Positions 8,622 to 16,400 of a stretch of DNA of 64,000 bases are shown piece after piece (the first letter of the stretch is position 1; each line of letters begins with the position of its first letter). Under the pieces are notes generated by a model, which was not told the DNA's origin, searched no databases, and saw only the letters and a list, made by a program, of their open reading frames with translations. The stretch lies in the NCBI RefSeq assembly GCF_016591975.1, contig NZ_AP024169.1, forward strand, positions 1,598,001-1,662,000, read 5' to 3'. A program made the position numbers and the translations under genes. The DNA comes from Anaeromicropila herbilytica (GTDB lineage: Bacteria > Bacillota > Clostridia > Lachnospirales > Lachnospiraceae).

Positions 8622-9977
8622 ATGTTAAAGAATGCGTTGCCTAGAATAAATACACCTTTACCAGGTCCAAAGGCAAAGGAAATCATTGATAGAAGAAAAG
8701 AAGCTATGCCTGATGCAATTAAATGTGGCTATCCATGCGTTATTAGTCGTGGAGAAGGTGCAATGTTAGAGGACGTAGACGGTAATATCTTTCTCGATTG
8801 GATTGGTGGTGTTGGAGTGCTCAATATTGGGTACTCACACCCTGAATTAATTGCAGCAGTCAAAGAACAGTCAGAGAAATATTTTCATGCAATGATGAAT
8901 ATTGTTACTCATGAAGGATATATCAAATTAGCTGAAAAGATGAATGAGATTGTTCCAGTAAAAGGGACTAAGAAAAAGACAATGTTCGCAAATTCAGGTG
9001 CCGAGGCTGATGAAAATGCGGTAAAGATAGCAAAATCGTATACAAAAAGACCTAATATTATTGTATTCTCAGGAGCTTTTCATGGTAGAACTTTGTTAAC
9101 AGCAAGTATGACTTCAAAAAAAGCATATGCAAACGGAATTGGTCCATTTCCAGATGGTGTATACCGCGCAGAATTTCCTTATCTATACCGTTCTCCGAAA
9201 GGGTATACCGAAGAGGAAGCAATTGAGTACTATATTGATAAGTTACATAAAGTATTTGAAGAAGCTTCGCCAGTAGAATATGTCGCTGCAATTGTAGTTG
9301 AACCAGTACAAGGAGAAGGCGGTTTCGTTCCAGCACCAATTGAATGGGTAAAAGCAGTTCGAACAATCTGTGATGAGAATGGTATTTTATTAATTGCAGA
9401 TGAGGTACAGACTGGATTCGGACGCTCAGGAAGAATGTTTGTCTCAAATTATTGGGAGGAGGCAGGTTGTGCTCCTGATATCATAACCACTGCTAAGTCA
9501 ATCGCTGGAGGAGTTCCGTTAAGCGCAGTAACGGCTAGAGAAGAAATCTTTGATGGGGTTAAGGCTGGTATTATTGGTGGAACCTATGGTGGCAATCCTC
9601 TTGCTTGTGCGTCTGCGTTAAAAGTCATTGAAGTAATGGAACGTGAAAATCTATGTGAACGTTCGCTTGAAATTGCAAAAATATGCAAAGAGAGATTTAA
9701 TGCATGGAAAGATCAGTATCAAGAGGTTGGAGATGTTCGTGGAATTGGTTGTATGATGGGAGTTGAATTTGTAACTGATAAAGTGAGCAAAACACCGAAT
9801 GCTAAATTAGTATCAGATGTGGTACAAGAAGCTGCTAGGCATGGTCTTCTTGTAGAAAGTGCAGGAGTATATTCTAATGTTATTCGATTTTTATGTCCTC
9901 TTGTTGTAACGGATGAACAACTGGAATGTGGATTGCAAATATTAGAAGAGGCCATTAGGACTTGTAGATTAAAATAA
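8622..9977 (+). CDS. Class III aminotransferase, probable 4-aminobutyrate aminotransferase
   Basis: The 451-residue PLP enzyme belongs to the omega-amino-acid aminotransferases. The PLP-contacting Asp is Asp260 in LIADEVQTGFGRSG and the Schiff-base Lys is Lys292 in TTAKSIAGGVPLSAV. FANSGAEADENAVKIAK, FHGRT and GGTYGGNPLACASALKV are also typical. Length and motifs fit GabT-type enzymes, although ornithine or other diamine aminotransferases look similar. The next gene encodes a 4-hydroxybutyrate dehydrogenase, which uses succinate semialdehyde, the product of 4-aminobutyrate transamination. That makes the 4-aminobutyrate assignment the best one. It starts 17 bases after the binding-protein gene with a GGGGGA site, so it is in the same operon. 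A family A repeat follows 4 bases after its stop. Confidence 0.8.
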   Translation: MLKNALPRINTPLPGPKAKEIIDRRKEAMPDAIKCGYPCVISRGEGAMLEDVDGNIFLDWIGGVGVLNIGYSHPELIAAVKEQSEKYFHAMMNIVTHEGYIKLAEKMNEIVPVKGTKKKTMFANSGAEADENAVKIAKSYTKRPNIIVFSGAFHGRTLLTASMTSKKAYANGIGPFPDGVYRAEFPYLYRSPKGYTEEEAIEYYIDKLHKVFEEASPVEYVAAIVVEPVQGEGGFVPAPIEWVKAVRTICDENGILLIADEVQTGFGRSGRMFVSNYWEEAGCAPDIITTAKSIAGGVPLSAVTAREEIFDGVKAGIIGGTYGGNPLACASALKVIEVMERENLCERSLEIAKICKERFNAWKDQYQEVGDVRGIGCMMGVEFVTDKVSKTPNAKLVSDVVQEAARHGLLVESAGVYSNVIRFLCPLVVTDEQLECGLQILEEAIRTCRLK

Positions 9978-9981
9978 TGGT

Positions 9982-10238
9982 GATGTTGGGGACAAATAGC
10001 TTTAATTTAGTGTACTGAGTGTATATCGCTGTATAATTATGAATCTTGGCTACCTTTCCCTCAGGAACCATATTTTTTACAAACCTCAGAACTAGCGAAA
10101 ATACTCACTCACGTTCCTATTTTCACTATGAGTCTTGACAAAATATAAACGATACCTTAGGCCGGACTACGCCAAAATTAATAATTATACATCAATATAC
10201 ACATTGTAAGTTATATAAGGCTATTTGCCCCCAACATC
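9982..10238 (+). repeat. Family A MITE-like repeat, copy 1
   Basis: The element is 257 bp long with imperfect terminal inverted repeats (GATGTTGGGGACAAATAGC against GGCTATTTGCCCCCAACATC). Subterminal inverted segments extend the pairing inward (GTGTATATCGCTGTATAAT and ATTATACATCAATATACAC). The core contains AAAATACTCACTCACGTTCC and TGAGTCTTGACAAAATATAA, shared with the copies at 37138, 50080 and 62361. It has no coding capacity. It fills most of the gap between the aminotransferase and 4-hydroxybutyrate dehydrogenase genes. Confidence 0.8.
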
Positions 10239-10267
10239 CTAATCAATAATAAGCAAATAAAAAAATA

Positions 10268-10304
10268 AAATAAGCCTTTGTATGAAAAACAAAGGCTTAT
10301 TTTA
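10268..10304 (+). terminator. Hairpin with U-tract directly upstream of 4hbD
   Basis: A 13-bp perfect stem (AAATAAGCCTTTG against CAAAGGCTTATTT) with a short loop and T-run ends only about 15 bases before the ATG of the 4-hydroxybutyrate dehydrogenase gene. It can terminate the upstream operon, but any 4hbD transcript must also cross it unless a promoter lies inside the repeat and reads through. An attenuator role is therefore possible. Confidence 0.65.
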
Positions 10305-10318
10305 AGATTGGAGTATAT

Positions 10319-11434
10319 ATGATACAGTTTCGTTTAAAGACAACAATACAGATATATCATAAGTGTAAAGATTTTTGTAAGGAAACTCAGATTGGAAGCG
10401 GTGATTTAATCATCACTAGTGGACATATTTATGAGAATTACCTAAATGGCCTAATTGGAGAAGCTACGTTAGTTAACCTACGTGAATACGGTAGTGGTGA
10501 ACCAAATGACAAAATGGTTGAATCAATTTTAGCAGATATCAAAGATAACTCCTACAGGCGTGTTATTGCTATTGGAGGAGGTTCTATTCTTGATGTTGCA
10601 AAATTATTTGTACTAAAGCATATCTCTCCAGTACAGGATTTATTTGAACGTAAGTTACCAATTATCAAAGAAAAGGAATTGATAATGGTTCCTACAACAT
10701 GCGGGACAGGTAGCGAAGTTACAAATATCTCTATTTTAGAGTTATTAGAGAAGAAGACTAAAATGGGATTAGCAACAGATGAGTTATTTGCAGACTATGC
10801 GGTTCTTATTCCAGAACTTTTGGAAACACTTCCTTTCCAAAGTTTTGGAACAAGTTCCATTGATGCATTTATTCATGCGATTGAATCCTATTTATCTCCA
10901 AAAGCTAATGAATTTACAAAGATGTATTCCAAGAAAGCCATAGAACTAATCTTACAAGGTTATCAAATCATAGTTCAGCAGGGCGAAGAGGCAAGAGTAT
11001 CTATTATGGAGAAATTTCTTCTAGCTAGCACCTATGCAGGAATTGCCTTTGGTAATGCTGGATGTGCTGCTGTTCATGCACTTAGTTATCCTTTAGGAGC
11101 AAAGTTTCATATTCCACATGGAGAATCCAACTATGTTGTTTTTCTTGGAGTATTTGAGCGGTATATGAGGATTGATCCGAATGGGGAAATCAAAGAATTG
11201 AATGAATTTCTATCTGATGTTTTAGGAGTAAGTAACGAGAAAGTATATAAGAAAATGGAAGAGCTATTTCATTCTATTATACCAAAAAAGTCTCTGAGTA
11301 GTTATGGTGTAACGTCAGAACAACTGGAAGAGTTTACAGATTCAGTTATGATAAATCAAGGACGGTTGTTAGCAAATAATTATGTAGAATTATCAAAGAA
11401 AGATATATTTGAGATATATCAATCCGTATTCTAA
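10319..11434 (+). CDS. 4hbD: 4-hydroxybutyrate dehydrogenase (iron-containing alcohol dehydrogenase family)
   Basis: The 371-residue enzyme interconverts succinate semialdehyde and 4-hydroxybutyrate with NAD(P)H. It matches the known clostridial 4-hydroxybutyrate dehydrogenase in length and in many remembered motifs: GSGEPNDKMVESI, AIGGGSILDVAKL (dinucleotide binding), IMVPTTCGTGSEVTN, FGNAGCAAVHALSYP and IPHGESNYVVF. The predicted metal ligands of the family are Asp182, His186, His253 and His267. Together with the aminotransferase and amino-acid importer upstream it completes a path from 4-aminobutyrate to 4-hydroxybutyrate. The later steps (4-hydroxybutyryl-CoA transferase and dehydratase) are not in this window. 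It is separated from the aminotransferase by a repeat and a hairpin, so it may be separately regulated. Confidence 0.88.
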   Translation: MIQFRLKTTIQIYHKCKDFCKETQIGSGDLIITSGHIYENYLNGLIGEATLVNLREYGSGEPNDKMVESILADIKDNSYRRVIAIGGGSILDVAKLFVLKHISPVQDLFERKLPIIKEKELIMVPTTCGTGSEVTNISILELLEKKTKMGLATDELFADYAVLIPELLETLPFQSFGTSSIDAFIHAIESYLSPKANEFTKMYSKKAIELILQGYQIIVQQGEEARVSIMEKFLLASTYAGIAFGNAGCAAVHALSYPLGAKFHIPHGESNYVVFLGVFERYMRIDPNGEIKELNEFLSDVLGVSNEKVYKKMEELFHSIIPKKSLSSYGVTSEQLEEFTDSVMINQGRLLANNYVELSKKDIFEIYQSVF

Positions 11435-11587
11435 AGCGATGTATATGAGAATGCGAAGATAACTGAAAGTGAGTACAATTATGAGGTGGATGGTGGTAAT
11501 CATATTAGGTTGTAAAAGTTCAAATAAGAAAAACTCTTCATTACGAAAACTGATGTTACTGAAAAAATCCCTTTCAAAAAGTATAAT

Positions 11588-11807
11588 GAATATTACTGTA
11601 TAAATATGCGTGCTGTATTTTGGCTTTAAGAAGTATTAGAAAATCTTAATGAAGAAGGTAATCCTTCAATAATCAGAAGGAGTGCTGTCTGAGCGTTTTT
11701 CAGCGAGTTCGCTCCATCTGATTATGTTTGAAGGATGCCTTCTTCATTTAGATTCTCTTATACTTCTTTATCCAAAAAGCAGCACGCATATTTATACAGT
11801 GATATTC
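11588..11807. repeat. 220-bp long palindrome (hairpin element)
   Basis: The left arm (from GAATATTACTGTATAAATATG) and right arm (ending ATATTTATACAGTGATATTC) are near-perfect reverse complements for about 100 bases each. They include ATGCGTGCTG/CAGCACGCAT and GAAGAAGGTAATCCTTCAA/TTGAAGGATGCCTTCTTC. The mismatches between the arms mean both have been diverging. The short open frames through it are shadows. It lies between two convergent genes (4hbD and padC) and could end transcription from both sides. I do not see a second copy in the window. Confidence 0.8.
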
Positions 11808-11833
11808 AAGTAAAAACTACAATAAGGGACTTT

Positions 11834-12376
11834 TTACTTCTTAATCTTTTTGTAATCCTTATCAAAATATTTACCATCACGTATATCATCTGTCATTCCT
11901 TGATAAGGGGCTTCACTAATAACCTCATTGTTATTTTGACCTGCATTACCTATATAAGTAATCGTTGCAAATTCTGGGACAACATATTTAGGATAAGTTT
12001 CATATTGAAGTCTAGATTTCTCCATTAAATCAATATGTTCATTTTGGTAACATACTGTAATTTCAGGATGTTCATGAACCCATTTAGGGAAAAAGATTAC
12101 GCCATGTAATTTAGATTCATTTGGCATAAAATCTAAAGCTACATCTGTACCGGTTGGCTCAGTCCAAGTTATTTTAAAAACACCATCTGTTAATTTAACA
12201 ATGTTTGCTTCTTGATCTGTTACCCAACGTCCAGCAACCATACCACCATGAATTCGGTAATCAACGGTATGATCATTTTTAGCGTACCATTCATATTCCC
12301 AACCATTATCGTAAGTATAGATAAAGTGAGTTCCTAGAAAATCTTCTAACTCTTTAAAAATTTTATTGTTTGTCAT
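11834..12376 (-). CDS. padC: Phenolic acid decarboxylase
   Basis: The 180-residue cytoplasmic enzyme removes CO2 from hydroxycinnamic acids (p-coumarate, ferulate, caffeate), giving vinylphenols and so detoxifying acids freed from plant cell walls. It matches the family over its whole length: FLGTHFIYTYDNGWEYEWYAKN, YRIHGGMVAGRWVTDQ, TWTEPTGTDVALDFMPN, GVIFFPKWVHEHPEIT and the C-terminal PYQGMTDDIRDGKYFD. No cofactor motif is expected, since the family works by acid-base chemistry. It is divergent from a padR gene, with a perfect PadR operator between them. This is the standard arrangement for repression lifted by phenolic acids. Confidence 0.95.
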   Translation of the reverse strand: MTNNKIFKELEDFLGTHFIYTYDNGWEYEWYAKNDHTVDYRIHGGMVAGRWVTDQEANIVKLTDGVFKITWTEPTGTDVALDFMPNESKLHGVIFFPKWVHEHPEITVCYQNEHIDLMEKSRLQYETYPKYVVPEFATITYIGNAGQNNNEVISEAPYQGMTDDIRDGKYFDKDYKKIKK

Positions 12377-12418
12377 ATGTATTCCTCCAATTTTTATAAA
12401 TAAATGTGTGTAATATGT

Positions 12419-12454
12419 ACTTTAAAACATGTCTATATTTACATGTTTTAAAGT
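12419..12454. promoter_or_regulatory. PadR operator between padC and padR
   Basis: A perfect 14-bp dyad (ACTTTAAAACATGT and its reverse complement) is centred on an 8-base spacer. It contains the known PadR pattern ATGT-8N-ACAT at 12429-12444. It sits between the divergent starts of padC (12376) and padR (12505), so it can control both. A possible padR -10 box (TATACT, 12468-12473) lies just downstream. Confidence 0.88.
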
Positions 12455-12504
12455 ATGGATATTATGGTATACTTATTTTAATGAAATGTCAAGGAGAAAA
12501 AATT

Positions 12505-13053
12505 ATGTCAAAAAAAAATATATTACGTTATATCATTCTTGGATTGTTGGATAAAAAAGAATTAACTGGATACGATATCACGAAGATATTTGAACAAGAG
12601 ATCGGTGAATTCTGGAAAGCAAAACATAGTCAGATTTATCCAGAACTAAAAAAATTAGAAGAAGACCAATTCATTAGCTATAAAATGGAGACTGTTGGTA
12701 GCAAGCTTGAAAAAAAGTGCTATACGATAAGAGAAGAAGGAAAGAGAGAATTAGAGGAGTGGATCTCAGAACCGACACGTGAGTTATTAGCGAATAAGGA
12801 CGAGTTTATTCTTAAGTTGTATTTTATTAGAGAGGAAAAGGATGAGAGAATAAATAAAATGTTTGAAGAACAAATCTTAATGCATGAAGAAAAGTTAGAA
12901 CATTTAAGATTAAGAAAGCAAATTGTGTTTAAAACCAATCAAGAGAAAGAATTAAATTATGGACATTACTTAATATTAGATCATGCAATCAATCGCGAAG
13001 AAGGCTATCTATTGTGGCTGAAGGAGCAACAAAATAATTTGCAAAAAAGCTAA
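12505..13053 (+). CDS. padR: PadR-family repressor of padC
   Basis: The 182-residue regulator has an N-terminal winged helix (about residues 5-80: YIILGLLDKKELTGYDITKIFEQEIGEFW, then IYPELKKLEEDQFI) and a C-terminal coiled-coil/Vir dimerisation region rich in Glu and Lys. The long N-terminal form (type 1 PadR) is the one that senses phenolic acids. The ATG at 12505 has AAGGAG 8 bases upstream; the longer frame from 12406 would be read through the operator dyad and is rejected. It should repress padC in the absence of phenolic acids and probably also its own gene. Confidence 0.92.
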   Translation: MSKKNILRYIILGLLDKKELTGYDITKIFEQEIGEFWKAKHSQIYPELKKLEEDQFISYKMETVGSKLEKKCYTIREEGKRELEEWISEPTRELLANKDEFILKLYFIREEKDERINKMFEEQILMHEEKLEHLRLRKQIVFKTNQEKELNYGHYLILDHAINREEGYLLWLKEQQNNLQKS

Positions 13054-13204
13054 TTGGAATTTAATGTTGTAATAACAAGATACAGAAAGAAAAATGTCTA
13101 TATTGAGCAAATACTTAGGATTGACAATAAATGGAAAGATGATAGAATGAGATTAGAAAGAGATAAAAAAATAGATTTTCTCTTAAATTTTTAAATCTCA
13201 TTTA

Positions 13205-13212
13205 AAACGTTT
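13205..13212. promoter_or_regulatory. AAACGTTT operator-like site 1
   Basis: The palindromic core AAACGTTT, flanked by A and AA, is typical of LacI-family operators. It lies about 220 bases upstream of the GH121-like gene. The other three copies in the window are all near this locus. Confidence 0.45.
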
Positions 13213-13361
13213 AATAATCGTTAATTGTAAAATAGATTAGTAAGAACTTATTCATTCCTAATATACAAAAGAATAGTAACAGCTATATTCTCTTAGTTAA
13301 GTGATAATGTGATATTTCCTACGTACTAATACGTAGATGAGATATAGATACTTAAATGGTA

Positions 13362-13369
13362 AAACGTTT
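13362..13369. promoter_or_regulatory. AAACGTTT operator-like site 2
   Basis: This second copy of the core (GGTAAAACGTTTAAG) is 60 bases upstream of the GH121-like start codon. A LacI regulator bound here and at 13205 could loop or block transcription. Confidence 0.55.
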
Positions 13370-13429
13370 AAGTAGAAACTTATCAATGTTGGACAAGAAT
13401 CGTCCAACCAATCTATGAGGAGGGTTCAT

Positions 13430-16400
13430 ATGAACAAGAAGAAATTTGGCAAAAAGCTGACTTCTTTATTTCTCGTTGGATGCATAACTTTGACTAATTT
13501 GAATATCACTAACGTACAAGCTAATTATACTACTTCATTCGTGCATAAAGGAAAGGGAACGGATTACGGAAAACCAACATGGAATTCGAACAATACATTT
13601 GCGGCAGAGGGGCTTGATTATAGTGACAAGATGGTTAGTAATATGCTTAAATCTATTGATATAAAGGATAAAAGCTCTTTACTAACTGATAGTAACAATC
13701 TTCCTTGGATGGACAAACTGCTTGGAAATAAAGGGGTAATACCAGATGACAATTCAGACGATAGTTCTGCAAATACCTTATTTAGTAGAGGAAGTGCCTT
13801 ATATTTAAAATCGCAAGATCCTTCGCAATTAGGTTTTGTTGGTGAAGTATGCTACGCGGACACCCTTGGCAAATCAAGTATGTTCTCAGTAGATCTATCA
13901 GGGCAGAACTTAACGGAATCAAAGGAACTTCGTAATAACTATCCCAGTCATGAAAATCAAACATGGACCTCAACTAACTTAAAAGTAAATCAACGTAAAT
14001 TTATTACAGCAAATAATACAGCGGTGGCATTACTTGATATTAACAATACAACTAATAAATCGATTACCTTTGATATTGCTGTATCATCGCCATTTATTAC
14101 AAAAAGCAATGGAAGTGAGCTAGTTGGAGAAAAGGTAGCTTGCCCACTTATGGTTGGAACTGGAGTTCTAAATGCTTACGTTGAAGCAATGAGTTACGTA
14201 GATGTGCATCTAACTGGCAATGAAATGATTCCAATCGGTAATAGTTTAAAGAGAACGATTACACTTGCAGCAGGACAATCAATCAATGAAAAAATAGTTA
14301 TGGGATGGATTGCGAATGAGATACCTGATTCACAGACTGACTATGATAAATACACTGGATTTAATGATAATGAAACTGCATTTAAGCAACAAGTAATAGA
14401 TTATAATGCATGGTGGTCTGAGAATATCCCATACATAGACATACCAGATAACAACATAAAAAAGGTATTATATTATCGTTGGTGGTGTAATCGCTTTAAC
14501 TTATTAGATGCCAATATACCAGGAAATGACTGGCAGTTTCCAATGAATATGGAGGGAGTTCTAGGTTATAACAATGGAATTACTGTAAGTGTAGCTTGGG
14601 CAATGCAAGACCTTAAGTGGCTTCGTGATCCATCTTATGTATATGGTACTTGGCTTTCTCAAGGAGAGTATTCAAAAGGAACTAATTATAAGAATAATCC
14701 TGGTAGGCCTAATACTTGGACATGGGATATGATGCAGAATATATCACAGGTTGGATATGACGCATATAAGATTCATGGTGGTGGATCTAAGTTATTAAGC
14801 AAGTTTGCAAATATGTCTAAAGACGATGTATATGGAACTCTTTCTACTTTTTCAGTAAATAATACAAAGTACGATAATGACAATCTTGTATTTTATAATC
14901 ATGGACCAATGACAGGAAATGATGGAGATACTGTATCGATGCATTATAACAATGGGGGAAGCTTTGCCAGAATCGATGGATCTTCAACCAACTATGCGAA
15001 TGCATATGCTACAGCGAAGATGTATGAAGCACTGGGAGATACGAACAATGCAAATCAATTATATAGTAAAGCTTCTGATATAAGAGCAGCATTTCTTAAA
15101 GATCTATGGTTTGATGGAAATGATTTTGATAAGGATGGAAAGGCAGATACACTTGGAAGCGGTAGCTTTCTACATAGACAAGCTTCTACAGGAGAACTAG
15201 TTCCTTGGAGAGATAACAATTTATTTGCGTTTAGCTTTGGAGTAGTTCCTAAAGCAGGAGAAAATGGATATAATGCAAAATATCTAACTCAATTAAAAGA
15301 TTATGGAGATCCAAATTACTATCCAATCTTTCCTTTCTTTACTGCGGATCAGACAAGCATTGAGAAGAGAATTAAAGCTTGGATAAATGGAACAGCTAGT
15401 GCATATGGAACCAATCAGTTTGCATTCTGCAATTTTGGTAATTACATCAATGTAATTCGTGCATCCATGCGTTATTATCCAGTATCTAATATTGATGTTA
15501 ATACCTATCAAACTTTATTGGATTGGGGAGCGTGGTTACATACTGTAGAACCAGGCAACACAGATTATTTAGATTCGAATGAGTTCTTCTGGTTAACCAA
15601 CTATTTCTTTGGAACCAATTGGACTAAGACGAATCCACCTCGTTCCACTGGTAATATGGTTCGTTCTTGGATTCACCATGATACTTTAGGAATGATGGAT
15701 TATACTACAATTGAGGACATGGCAGGTCTTCAAGCAAGAGAAGATGATAAGATTGAATTATGGCCTCTTGGAGTTAACTATAATTATTTCACAGTTGATA
15801 ATATCAAATATCACAATAAAGATCTCTCGATTGTATGGCAAGATCCAAAGAAAGAAGCACATTACAGTGGAATTCCAAAAGGATTCAGTTTATACATAAA
15901 TGGAGAACGTATGATGACAGTGGACCAAATGTCACATCTCATTTTTGATCCACAAACAGGTAAAGTAAGCTTCCCTAAAGATGTAACAGGTGCAGCAGGC
16001 AATAATAGCAATACAAAAGTACTCTATGAAAAAGGAACCAGTACTTCATTTACAAGTGCGGTGAATACTTCTTTAGCTGATAATACTAAACTAGTAGATT
16101 GTATGAATGAGGCTGGAGTTGACATCGTTCATGATGGAACTAATCTAGTAACAAGGTCAATGACTAAGATTACAGCGACAGGAATTAATGCGAATTCAGG
16201 CATTATGAACTTAGCAAATGGAGATACTGCAGTTAGCGATAATGAAGATAGTAATATAAAGAATAACGTTACTTCATTTGCTGGAAGTAATAATAAAACA
16301 GATACTATTTTATTCGATTTTGGATCAAAAGAATTAATGGATAATGTCAAGATTTATTTTTATAACAACCGATTAAAGAATGGTTATGACGCTCCAAATG

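Noticed and set aside
9058..9447. 129-residue minus-strand frame inside the aminotransferase gene
   Set aside because: The aminotransferase frame has all catalytic motifs; the antisense frame shows only Leu-rich low-complexity sequence.
9982..10238. Family A as a known riboswitch class
   Set aside because: Copies occur after stop codons in both orientations and have terminal inverted repeats, which suits a mobile element better than a leader riboswitch.
11735..12028. 97-residue plus-strand open frame over the palindrome end and padC 3' part
   Set aside because: Its first part is read from the right arm of the 220-bp palindrome and the rest is antisense to padC, so it is a shadow.
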